This document shows, one piece after another, positions 44,127-52,039 of a stretch of DNA of 64,000 nucleotides. The stretch comes from Paenibacillus sp. FSL R7-0345 (lineage in GTDB: Bacteria > Bacillota > Bacilli > Paenibacillales > Paenibacillaceae), in assembly GCF_038595055.1 (NCBI RefSeq), contig NZ_CP152002.1, positions 974,501 to 1,038,500 of the forward strand, in the 5' to 3' direction. The notes below the pieces were generated by a model that worked only from the letters and a program-made list of their open reading frames with translations, was not told the DNA's origin and made no database searches. The position numbers and the translations under genes were made by a program. Positions within the stretch are counted from its first letter, which is position 1, and the number at the start of each line of letters is the position of its first letter.

Positions 44127-46856
44127 ATGTTGAGAAAATCAGGCACCAGCAGGCTTCTGATCTATCTTCTGGTTTTGGCAATGGTAATTCTTCAATTTCC
44201 TGGTGCCCCAAAAGCACTGGCGGCGGCGCAGACGTATGAAGCGGAATCCGCCATACTGACGGGAGGAGCTGCGGCAGCTTCTGATCATGCGGGATACACC
44301 GGTACGGGGTTTGCAGGCGGGTTCACGGACAGCAACAAGGGAAATGCTTCAGTGAAGTTTAATGTAAACGCTTCCTCCGAAGGGGGCTACACGGCTGCCC
44401 TAAGATACGCGAACGGCACGGGGGCGGCAAAAACCTTGAGCCTGTACGTTAACGGGGCGAAGCTGAAGCAAATTTCGCTACCGGCAACAGCAGACTGGAA
44501 CAGCTGGGGAGTTGCTGCAGAGACGGTAGCCCTGAATGCTGGCAGCAGCACTATCACGTACAAGTTTGATACAGCGGACAGCGGCAATGTAAATTTGGAC
44601 AATCTGGCGCTGGAGCTCTCGTTAGGTGCGAATCTCGCCCTGAACAAAAGTGTCACCGCAAACAACGCCTTCTCCGGTTTCCCTGCCGGTAATGCGGTGG
44701 ATGGGAATGCGTCCACCTACTACGAGGGGGCGGCCAACAGCTACCCCAATACATTGACTGTTGATCTGGGCAGTACGCAGACGGTTCATACCGTTCAGCT
44801 CAAGCTTCCGGCCGGCTGGGGCACAAGAACGCAGACTTTGTCTGTACAGGGCAGCACGAATAACACCTCATACAGCACGCTTGCCGCTTCGCAGGCCTAT
44901 ACCTTTAATCCGGCTGCGAACAATACGGTATCCGTTACCTTTGCAGCAGCATCGGCGAGATATGTGAGAGTGAACTTCACAGCCAACAGCGGGGCAACAG
45001 GCGGCCAGGCTGCAGAGCTTGAGGTTTACGGCTCAGGTTCAGTTACCCCGACCCCGGCACCGACGGCGACAGCCACACCTGCCCCAACGGCCGTACCTAC
45101 AGCGACACCGGTGCCGACCGCAACGCCAGTACCTACAGCCTCACCGGTTCCTACACCAGCGCCATCCGCGGGAGCTTTTGGAGCAAATATGCCGTATGAC
45201 ACCTACGAAGCTGAAAATGCTGCCTACACCGGAGCGCTCATCGGCCCGTCAACAACAGCCGGAGAGCTTGCATCTGAAGCCTCAGGCCGAAAAGCGGTCA
45301 AGCTGACCACAGCAGGCCAGTATGTGCAGATCACGCTCGCCAAGCCTGCACAGGGCGTAACGATCCGCTATGCCATCCCGGATAATGCGGCCGGAACGGG
45401 GATGGAGTCGGCGGTCAGCATGTACGTTGGCGGAACGCTTTTCAAAGACATTAATCTCACTTCCAAATACAGCTGGAACTACGGGGAATGGGGGACAGAG
45501 GGCGGAGAGGTCCGGTGGTCCAATAATCCGAATGCGGCTTCCACTACACCTGCACATATGTATGATGAAGTATCTGTCCTGCTCGATAAATCCTATCCGG
45601 CCGGAACGGTAATCAAGCTGCAGCGGAATGCGTCCAATTTGAATTTTGGCTCAAACGCTTATGTCACAGTAGATTTGCTTGAAACAGAAGCCGTTCCTGC
45701 CGCGCTCACTATGCCGTCCAACTACGTAGCTGTTACCTCATATGGAGCTGTGGCAAACGACGGTGCAGATGATACGGCCGCTTTTAACAACGCAATTGCG
45801 GCTGTCAAAAACTCTGGCGGTACCTACAAGGGTGTATGGATTCCGGCGGGAACCTTTCATCTGAACAACGGCAGCAAAGGCGCCGGCTATGACGGCAGCG
45901 GAACAAGACTGTACCTCGACAGCGCTGTATCCGTAAAAGGGGCAGGCGTCTGGCATTCCACTCTGTCCGGCCATTATGCGGGCTTTTACCTGAGGGGCGG
46001 AAATGTAACCTTATCGGACTTTAAAATCAGCGGCAGCGACATCATCCGTGACGATTATAACGGGCTCACTGCGGTGGAGGGCAACGGCACGAATTCGGTA
46101 ATTAACAATCTGTGGATCGAGCATGTAAAAGTGGGCTTCTGGTTCACGAATCAGACAGATAATGTTACAGCCTCCAACTCCAGAATCCGCAATGTCTGGG
46201 CGGACGGCGTCAACCTGCACCGGGGCACTTCGAACTCTACCGTTACGAACAACTCGGTCCGGAACAGCGGTGACGACGGCATGGCTATGTGGTCCGATAC
46301 GTTCCTTAATACCAATAATACGTTCAGCTACAATACCGTGCAGATTCCGACTTTGGCCAACAACATCGCCATTTACGGCGGCAAGGACAACAAGGTGATC
46401 GGCAACCTGCTTACGGACACTGTGCGGACAGGCGGCGGGATTTCTTTTGGCACCAATTTCAATCCTCCGTCCATGACCGGTACGCTGACCATTCAGGGGA
46501 ATAAGCTGCTGCGTACAGGCTCGGCCCATCGTGACTACGGCTATCAGATCGGGGCCATCTGGGCGTACTGGCTGAATAACAGCGGCAAGGCGCAGAACCT
46601 GACGGTTAACGTATCCGGCAACACGATCCAGGACAGCACGTACTCGGGGATTTTTGTAGAAGAACCGGCTCCGAATATTTCGGTTACTTATGCCGGCAAT
46701 ACCATCCAGAATTCCGGCACCTACGGCGTATATATCAATGGATCGGCTACGGGCAGCTCGGTGTTCAATAGTAATACGGTTACTGGTGCGCCTTCGGGTA
46801 AATTTGTGAATGCTTCTAACAGTTTTACCGTTTCGGGTACGGGGAACAACTGGTAG
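44127..46856 (+). CDS. Secreted multidomain GH87 alpha-1,3-glucanase
   Basis: 909 residues with SD GGAGGGGAAAG. Signal peptide to about residue 34 (PKALAA); a CBM6/CBM35-like beta-sandwich (36-163, YEAESAIL); an F5/8C discoidin domain (about 170-303); a Thr/Pro linker (about 305-347); a second CBM35-like domain starting YEAENAAY; then a right-handed beta-helix. In the helix, D693 (ADG) is followed 23 and 24 residues later by D716 and D717 (GDDG), the same spacing as the catalytic Asp trio of GH87 alpha-1,3-glucanases. It probably degrades fungal or bacterial alpha-1,3-glucan; mycodextranase is the alternative. Confidence 0.88.
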   Translation: MLRKSGTSRLLIYLLVLAMVILQFPGAPKALAAAQTYEAESAILTGGAAAASDHAGYTGTGFAGGFTDSNKGNASVKFNVNASSEGGYTAALRYANGTGAAKTLSLYVNGAKLKQISLPATADWNSWGVAAETVALNAGSSTITYKFDTADSGNVNLDNLALELSLGANLALNKSVTANNAFSGFPAGNAVDGNASTYYEGAANSYPNTLTVDLGSTQTVHTVQLKLPAGWGTRTQTLSVQGSTNNTSYSTLAASQAYTFNPAANNTVSVTFAAASARYVRVNFTANSGATGGQAAELEVYGSGSVTPTPAPTATATPAPTAVPTATPVPTATPVPTASPVPTPAPSAGAFGANMPYDTYEAENAAYTGALIGPSTTAGELASEASGRKAVKLTTAGQYVQITLAKPAQGVTIRYAIPDNAAGTGMESAVSMYVGGTLFKDINLTSKYSWNYGEWGTEGGEVRWSNNPNAASTTPAHMYDEVSVLLDKSYPAGTVIKLQRNASNLNFGSNAYVTVDLLETEAVPAALTMPSNYVAVTSYGAVANDGADDTAAFNNAIAAVKNSGGTYKGVWIPAGTFHLNNGSKGAGYDGSGTRLYLDSAVSVKGAGVWHSTLSGHYAGFYLRGGNVTLSDFKISGSDIIRDDYNGLTAVEGNGTNSVINNLWIEHVKVGFWFTNQTDNVTASNSRIRNVWADGVNLHRGTSNSTVTNNSVRNSGDDGMAMWSDTFLNTNNTFSYNTVQIPTLANNIAIYGGKDNKVIGNLLTDTVRTGGGISFGTNFNPPSMTGTLTIQGNKLLRTGSAHRDYGYQIGAIWAYWLNNSGKAQNLTVNVSGNTIQDSTYSGIFVEEPAPNISVTYAGNTIQNSGTYGVYINGSATGSSVFNSNTVTGAPSGKFVNASNSFTVSGTGNNW

Positions 46857-46884
46857 AAGGCGGACGAAATAACACTGGCAGACA

Positions 46885-46913
46885 AGGCCATCCATGTGCG
46901 GGTGGTCTTTTTA
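46885..46913 (+). terminator. Terminator after the GH87 gene
   Basis: GGCCATCC pairs with GGGTGGTC (with G-U pairs) and is followed by TTTTTAC. Confidence 0.65.
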
Positions 46914-47025
46914 CGTTCGGGATAACACTGGGAGAGCTAACATAGACGGATTCTTCCGGTGGATGGTATGTTATTACATATTAGGAAAAAGGTTTAGCGC
47001 TGCCAAAAGAGAGGAGTGAGCATCG

Positions 47026-47304
47026 TTGAATGTCCGAATACAGCGAATGTCCGCCGCAACAGCCTTCTTAGTAACTGCCGTTCTATTTTTTACGGACCTG
47101 TATTTGGTTTTTTATGACCACCCGCTCGATGGCATAGGTATCCTCAGTACCTTTATTTTGCCGCCGGCCGGGATGTTTATGGGATTCCTTGCTTATAGAA
47201 AAACTCATTCGCGCACTGATGGAATTCTGATCCTGCTTAACGCAGCTGCGCTGCTTAGTTTTTTTGCTTATATGTTCCTTGGGACTTTGATTCTTGGACC
47301 GTAA
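47026..47304 (+). CDS. Small hydrophobic membrane protein, unknown
   Basis: 92 residues from a TTG at 47026, 9 nt after GAGGAG. Three membrane segments are visible (AATAFLVTAVLFFTDLYLVF, ILSTFILPPAGMFMGFLAY, ILILLNAAALLSFFAYMFLG). No family recognised. It may belong with the following envelope-stress-like genes, 100 bp downstream. Confidence 0.6.
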   Translation: MNVRIQRMSAATAFLVTAVLFFTDLYLVFYDHPLDGIGILSTFILPPAGMFMGFLAYRKTHSRTDGILILLNAAALLSFFAYMFLGTLILGP

Positions 47305-47403
47305 GCTTTTAATCAAACTCTAATTTGTCTGCAAAGCCTTTCTCATCCTTTCTGTTATACCATTAAGCCGAACAATCACAAGGGATGGGGAGGAAGAAAG
47401 CTT

Positions 47404-48435
47404 ATGCAAAAAATGATGAAAATTGCAGTGACAGGATTCGCGGCAGCGGCGCTGCTGTATGCTGGCTCAGGATTCGGCAGAGAGGTGCTTGCCCGTAATC
47501 TGAATGAAGCTGATTTTGAGGTGAAACAGGCAGAGCAGGCGAAGATACCGGTTGCGGTTGAGCAGACGGGGGCGGGATTTTCTTTTGACAAAGGGACAAC
47601 CAGCATTAATCCGGATACTGACCCAGACATGATCGCGGTTACCGGCGTGAACGGTTCAATTGAACTGGAGCAGGGCAGCGGCAAGCAGATAGAGGTGCAC
47701 ACAACGGTAGTGGTCGATCATGCATCCCGTACTGAAGCAGAGGCAATCGCGGCCAAAAGCGGAATCAAAGTGCAAAGCGGCAAAGAGCTCAGCATCAGGA
47801 CCTACAGTGAACCGGCCAGGGCCGGCAGCCGCTACAGCACCAGTATTCATCTGACGGTTAAGCTTCCTAAGACAGTCAAAGGCAGCATCAAGGCAGCACT
47901 TAATAATGGAAATGTGCTTTTATCCAAAGTGACAGCGGGCGGCTCAATTACATTAGGATCGGATAACGGCAATGTTGTAGCAAAAGACAGCGGAAGCGAT
48001 CTGATCCTTCATACGGACAACGGGGGCGTTGTAATAACAGGCGTCAAAAAGAGTGCAGCTGCCTCTGTAATAAACGGAAATATTGAGGCAGTTAAGGTTA
48101 CAGGGCCGCTGGATATCCGGACTGTAAACGGGAATCTGTCGGTTGAGGATGCGTACTCTTCCATCAAGGCAGAGAGCGTTGCAGGCAATATCCATATTGA
48201 GTCTTCAAAGGTCGGCGGTCACTGGAATGTGTCCAATACGGCAGGTAATATTGGTCTGGCCTGGCCGAAAAAAGCGGATGTGCAGGTGGAAGCCAGTGTA
48301 ACGTTCGGAAAGCCGGAAACGGAATTCCCGTTAACAGTAAAGGGCGGAAGGGTCAGCGGAACAATCGGCGCCGGAACGTATCGTATCGAGGTTTCTTCGC
48401 TGGCTGGTTTATCTCTTAGGTATAGCAATGACTAA
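47404..48435 (+). CDS. DUF4097 family exported beta-helix protein
   Basis: 343 residues. An N-terminal signal segment (MKIAVTGFAAAALLYAGSGF) precedes a putative adhesin DUF4097 domain rich in short NG/DNG repeats: IKAALNNGNVLLSKVTAGGS, ITLGSDNGNVVAKDSGSD, VINGNIEAVKVTGPLD, VNGNLSVEDAYSSI. These are turns of a beta-solenoid. Such proteins, like LiaG, are often encoded with envelope-stress two-component systems, which is the case here: RR and HK genes follow at once. Confidence 0.82.
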   Translation: MQKMMKIAVTGFAAAALLYAGSGFGREVLARNLNEADFEVKQAEQAKIPVAVEQTGAGFSFDKGTTSINPDTDPDMIAVTGVNGSIELEQGSGKQIEVHTTVVVDHASRTEAEAIAAKSGIKVQSGKELSIRTYSEPARAGSRYSTSIHLTVKLPKTVKGSIKAALNNGNVLLSKVTAGGSITLGSDNGNVVAKDSGSDLILHTDNGGVVITGVKKSAAASVINGNIEAVKVTGPLDIRTVNGNLSVEDAYSSIKAESVAGNIHIESSKVGGHWNVSNTAGNIGLAWPKKADVQVEASVTFGKPETEFPLTVKGGRVSGTIGAGTYRIEVSSLAGLSLRYSND

Positions 48436-48464
48436 ACTGATAGTGTGAGAAGGGGAAGTGACGT

Positions 48465-49148
48465 TTGAGCTTGAAGGAACATGTCCTGATTATTGAAGAT
48501 GAGGTTGCCATGGTCCGGCTGCTGGAGCTGGAGCTGGCTTATGAAGGTTATGATATTACCGTTGCCAGAGACGGTCTGGCCGGTGCCGAGCAGGCATTGC
48601 AGGGCAGCTATGATCTTATTCTGCTGGATCTGAACCTGCCGGGAATTAACGGAATTGAAGTCTGCAAAAGAATCCGCGCCGTCAAGCAGACACCGATCAT
48701 TATGATTACCGCCAGGGATACCGTAAGTGAGCGGGTGCGGGGACTGGATACCGGAGCGGATGATTATGTGCCTAAGCCGTTCGCCATTGAGGAGCTGCTG
48801 GCACGCATGCGTTCCCTGCAGCGGCGGATGCAGCAGAGCCGGGAGCCGGAGGATCTGCTTGAAGCCAAAGACCTGTCACTCAGCGCAGCTGCACACCGGG
48901 TTATGCGTGGCGGCAGAGACATTGAGCTGTCGCAGCGTGAATTTGAGCTGCTCCGCTGCCTGCTGCAGAACAAGAACCGGCTGATGAACCGGGAGGCGCT
49001 GCTGAATCTCGTCTGGGGTTATTCCTATGAGGGCGAAACCAATGTGGTGGATGTTTATATCCGCTATCTGCGGTTGAAGGTGGATGAGGGTTACGCAGAG
49101 AAGCTGATTCATACCGTCCGCGGCAGCGGCTACATCCTGAGGGACTAA
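48465..49148 (+). CDS. OmpR-type response regulator
   Basis: 227 residues from a TTG at 48465 with AAGGGGAAG upstream. Receiver: E11, D12, phospho-acceptor D55 (LLDLNLP), T and K (ITARD, PKPFAIEELL); winged HTH ending IHTVRGSGYILRD. Lies 29 bp after the DUF4097 gene and 16 bp before its kinase. Confidence 0.92.
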   Translation: MSLKEHVLIIEDEVAMVRLLELELAYEGYDITVARDGLAGAEQALQGSYDLILLDLNLPGINGIEVCKRIRAVKQTPIIMITARDTVSERVRGLDTGADDYVPKPFAIEELLARMRSLQRRMQQSREPEDLLEAKDLSLSAAAHRVMRGGRDIELSQREFELLRCLLQNKNRLMNREALLNLVWGYSYEGETNVVDVYIRYLRLKVDEGYAEKLIHTVRGSGYILRD

Positions 49149-49164
49149 GGGAAGGTGAACGGAC

Positions 49165-50634
49165 ATGAAGGCTTGGACATTTTCCCGTAAGATCAGTGCG
49201 TCCATAGCGCTGGCTTCCCTGATTGTGGCCGCTGTACTCGGCGGCTTTGTATATATTAGCTTCAGTGAATGGACACAAAAGCAGGAGAAGGAGCTGCTGG
49301 CCGAAAAGCTGAAGCAGTTCGAGCTGCAGATAAAAGAGGTTACCTTCCTGCCGTCTCTGCTCAGGCCCGGCTTAGGTAAAGGGAGCGGGGCGGCTGCGGT
49401 GCTGAAGCCGGATCTGTCCTCTTTTGCCGCTGATCTGGATGAAGGCCAGACGCTGCAGATGCTGGATGCCAAAGGGCGCGTGCTCGCGGAAGAAGGCGCG
49501 GCGTTGGGAGTCGGTGCAGAGACAGGGAAGGGAGCAGCGATACAGGACGGTGCACAGACAGAGCAGAGCACTGGGGAATTGGGCAATGCAGAGGCAGAAC
49601 GGGCCGGGCAGTATGAGGCGCTAAGCAGCCTGGCGCTGCCGGCATTCGGCACGGTCACCCTGCGGCTCATCGACAGCGGGTTCTCCGCAGCGGCCGCAGC
49701 CTCGCGCGAAGTCGGCCGGCTGCTGCTGCTGGGTCTGCTGCTGGCTGCCGGAGCAGCAGCGCTGGCCGGGTGGCTGGTCGCCCGCTGGGCCCTGAAGCCG
49801 ATCCGCAGCATGATCGGCGAGGTGCAGGATATCGGAGCAGACAATCTGTCGCGCCGGCTGCCGTTGCCTGCAGCGCAGGATGAGCTGTATCAGCTGGGGG
49901 CGACCTTTAACACACTGCTGCAGAAGCTGAATGTATCGTTTGAGCAGCAACGGCGTTTTGTGGCGGATGCTTCCCATGAGCTGAAGACGCCGCTGGCTAT
50001 CATTGAAGGGCATACGCATATGATCCAGCGCTGGGGCAAGCAGTCGCCGGAGGTGCTGGAGGAGTCGCTGGGCTTCATGATAGATGAGGCGGGCCGGATG
50101 AAAGAGCTGATCGCACAGCTGCTGCTGCTCGCCGAGACAGAGGAGCCGCTGCAGGAAGCCGCCGGGGAGGAATGTGATGTGCAGCAGGTATTACATGAAC
50201 TGCTGCCCCAGACAGTACATTTAGGTCCGGGTGTTACTTTGAGCACAGATAACGATGGTAGCAACGGGCCGCTGCCGGTCCGGATGCCGGCCAGTGCGTG
50301 TTATCAGGTGCTGCGCAATATTGTAGAGAATGCGCTGAAATACACGCCCGGAGGCGGCAGTGTGCGTATTGCGCATACAATCGGCCCTCATCGGATCATT
50401 GTATCTGTAACAGATACAGGGATCGGGATTTCTTCTGAGCAGCTTCCGCATATATTTGAGCGGTTTTACCGGGCTGAAGGGTCGCGAAACCGGGCAAAAG
50501 GGGGCTCGGGCCTGGGCTTGGCCATTGCCAAGGCAATCCTGGAGCGATACGGCGGTTCAATCGCTATTGAGAGCATAGAAGGGGCGGGCACCAGAGTGCT
50601 GCTGACGTTCGTGCGGGGAGCAGGCGGTGATTGA
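49165..50634 (+). CDS. Sensor histidine kinase, partner of the upstream regulator
   Basis: 489 residues: helix 1 (ISASIALASLIVAAVLGGFV), an Ala/Gly/Glu-rich extracytoplasmic loop, helix 2 (LLLLGLLLAAGAAALAGWLV), HAMP, HisKA with ADASHELKTPLAIIEGHTHM, N box (VENALKYTPGGG), G1 (DTGIGISSEQL) and G2 (GGSGLGLAIAKAI). CusS/ArlS-like overall. The signal is probably in the envelope. Confidence 0.92.
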   Translation: MKAWTFSRKISASIALASLIVAAVLGGFVYISFSEWTQKQEKELLAEKLKQFELQIKEVTFLPSLLRPGLGKGSGAAAVLKPDLSSFAADLDEGQTLQMLDAKGRVLAEEGAALGVGAETGKGAAIQDGAQTEQSTGELGNAEAERAGQYEALSSLALPAFGTVTLRLIDSGFSAAAAASREVGRLLLLGLLLAAGAAALAGWLVARWALKPIRSMIGEVQDIGADNLSRRLPLPAAQDELYQLGATFNTLLQKLNVSFEQQRRFVADASHELKTPLAIIEGHTHMIQRWGKQSPEVLEESLGFMIDEAGRMKELIAQLLLLAETEEPLQEAAGEECDVQQVLHELLPQTVHLGPGVTLSTDNDGSNGPLPVRMPASACYQVLRNIVENALKYTPGGGSVRIAHTIGPHRIIVSVTDTGIGISSEQLPHIFERFYRAEGSRNRAKGGSGLGLAIAKAILERYGGSIAIESIEGAGTRVLLTFVRGAGGD

Positions 50635-50738
50635 ACAACCACATTGCCCATTCCGGGGGCTGTTGCAGAGTCCGCAGCATAGATTACAGCGATCTGACAG
50701 AATGATTGGCGACTCCGCAAGGGGATAGGATCAAGAAG

Positions 50739-50765
50739 AGCATCTCAGCTTACCGAGGGAATTAG
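50739..50765 (+). repeat. Short dispersed repeat, copy 1
   Basis: AGCATCTCAGCTTACCG is nearly identical to AGCATCTCAGCTTATCG at 59024. Both copies lie near a family B quadripartite element. Could be chance or a further repeat class. Confidence 0.4.
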
Positions 50766-50877
50766 GGGTGGCCGACAGGCCAAGACCAGCTGATGATTGT
50801 AGGTGAGAGGAGTACATGCTGAGATTGTAACTAAAGCGGGACTGTAACTGATGCGAGAATACACCTGTTGCCGGATT

Positions 50878-51062
50878 CTAACGGACCCGGATGACGCTAT
50901 TCGTTCGATTTCCGGCGCTTTAAGCTTCTAACGGACTCAGCCGCTGTTATTTCAATGAAGGAGCTCCGTTTGCTGCCGGTTTAGGCCAAATAACGCCCGT
51001 GGGGTCCGTTAGCTTGCGCAAATGCCGGTAAACGGCAGAATAAGGTCATCTCAGTCCGTTAG
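50878..51062. repeat. Quadripartite intergenic repeat, family B, copy 1
   Basis: Direct monomers begin CTAACGGAC at 50878 and 50928; inverted monomers end GTCCGTTAG at 51012 and 51062. The total is 185 bp, and the outer pair and the inner pair are mutually complementary over about 23 bp with mismatches. It fills most of the 520-bp gap between the kinase and the IF-3-like gene and has no coding potential. Confidence 0.88.
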
Positions 51063-51088
51063 CGCTGCACAGACTGATTAGCCACAAC

Positions 51089-51136
51089 AAAAAGGGCGAC
51101 ATACCAGCCATATCCCGGCTGTTATGTCGCCCTTTT
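51089..51136. terminator. Bidirectional terminator near the IF-3-like gene
   Basis: AAAAGGGCGACATA pairs with TATGTCGCCCTTTT, with an inner CAGCC/GGCTG stem and T/A runs on both sides. It ends the minus-strand IF-3-like transcript and can also end rightward transcripts. Confidence 0.9.
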
Positions 51137-51153
51137 GTAAGCTGCCGCGTAGC

Positions 51154-51681
51154 TTAGCGCGGGTTCAGCTGTACCTTTGCGCCTTTGCCGCCGCTCTGGA
51201 TGCCGGTGTCCTTGACTCCGGATTCCTTCAGATCAGCGACGAGGCGGTCAATCACTGTCTTGGCTGCAGCGGCTTCCTTGGCGCCGGAAGCCTGGACATT
51301 CAGCAGCACCGGCTTGCCGGAGCGCAGGTGCTTGTCCGCCTGGCGCAGCTTCGTGTCATAATCGTGCTCCTCGATATGGGCGGTGAAGCGCAGCTCCTTG
51401 ACTTTGACCTTGTCTTTGCCGCCGCTCCGCCCGGCGGCCTGGCCGGAACCGGACTTACGTGCGGATGCTGATTCCTTCTGGGCCGCTGCCTTTGCCTTGC
51501 CTTTAGGCATCAGGGTGCAGGGCGGGGGACTGCTCATCAGCGAGGTGCAGACCAGATCGGCCCCTTGGGACCGGGCCATCCCCAGCGCTTCCTCTCTGGA
51601 GACAACGCCGAGCTTCTCGCCCCGCAGTCCCGTAAGTACAACCTCGGACGCTCTTATTTGTTCGTTCATGAATACTGCCAT
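51154..51681 (-). CDS. Divergent translation initiation factor IF-3 paralogue
   Basis: 175 residues from the ATG at 51681 with GGAGGT about 10 nt upstream. The N-domain is recognisable (MNEQIRASEVVLTGLRGEKL, GVVSREEALGMARSQGADLV), as is the C-domain start KVKELRFTAHIEEHDYDTKL. But the usual FRGRE-type rRNA-contact motif is replaced by NVQASGAKEA, and the linker is Lys/Ala/Ser-rich (KGKAKAAAQKESASARKSG). It starts with ATG, not the AUU typical of autoregulated infC, and has no rpmI/rplT neighbours. It is probably a second, specialised IF-3-like protein. Confidence 0.8.
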   Translation of the reverse strand: MAVFMNEQIRASEVVLTGLRGEKLGVVSREEALGMARSQGADLVCTSLMSSPPPCTLMPKGKAKAAAQKESASARKSGSGQAAGRSGGKDKVKVKELRFTAHIEEHDYDTKLRQADKHLRSGKPVLLNVQASGAKEAAAAKTVIDRLVADLKESGVKDTGIQSGGKGAKVQLNPR

Positions 51682-51820
51682 TGATAGGTGACCTCCTGCA
51701 AACATAGATACTGTTATCATAACGGGAAGTTGTCCGCCGTTCAATCAGCAGAGCACGCCCCCGCCGTTAACCTTTTCTGAAAAGCCCTGCCTGAGAGCCC
51801 CGGCTAAATCCCCCGCAGAA

Positions 51821-51852
51821 TAAAAAAGAACCCGGCAGCATCTGCCGGGTTC
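51821..51852 (-). terminator. Minus-strand leader terminator upstream of the IF-3-like gene
   Basis: A perfect 11-bp stem GAACCCGGCAG/CTGCCGGGTTC with loop CAT is followed on the minus strand by TTTTTT. It lies 140 nt upstream of the IF-3-like start and no minus-strand gene precedes it, so it is either an attenuator in a leader or the end of a short RNA. Confidence 0.65.
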
Positions 51853-51889
51853 CCATCTATAAATCCGTTGCACGGTAAAATCCATTGTG

Positions 51890-51920
51890 ATATAGTAGAA
51901 CAGTGTCACTATATTTTTAA
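51890..51920. promoter_or_regulatory. Inverted repeat and possible minus-strand promoter
   Basis: ATATAGT (51890-51896) and ACTATAT (51908-51914) form a perfect 7-bp inverted repeat. On the minus strand a TACTAT at 51897-51892 and TTAAAA at 51920-51915 are 17 bp apart, matching 4/6 of each consensus hexamer. Initiation there would run into the terminator at 51852-51828. Confidence 0.4.
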
Positions 51921-52039
51921 AAATAAGACATAAGTATTACATCTTATTTACACTATAATCTTACCATGCAGATTGCAGCTTTGTCAAACCTGATTTTTTG
52001 CAGAAGGGTGACCAGATTAAAAAGGAGCGTGTTCAGCGG

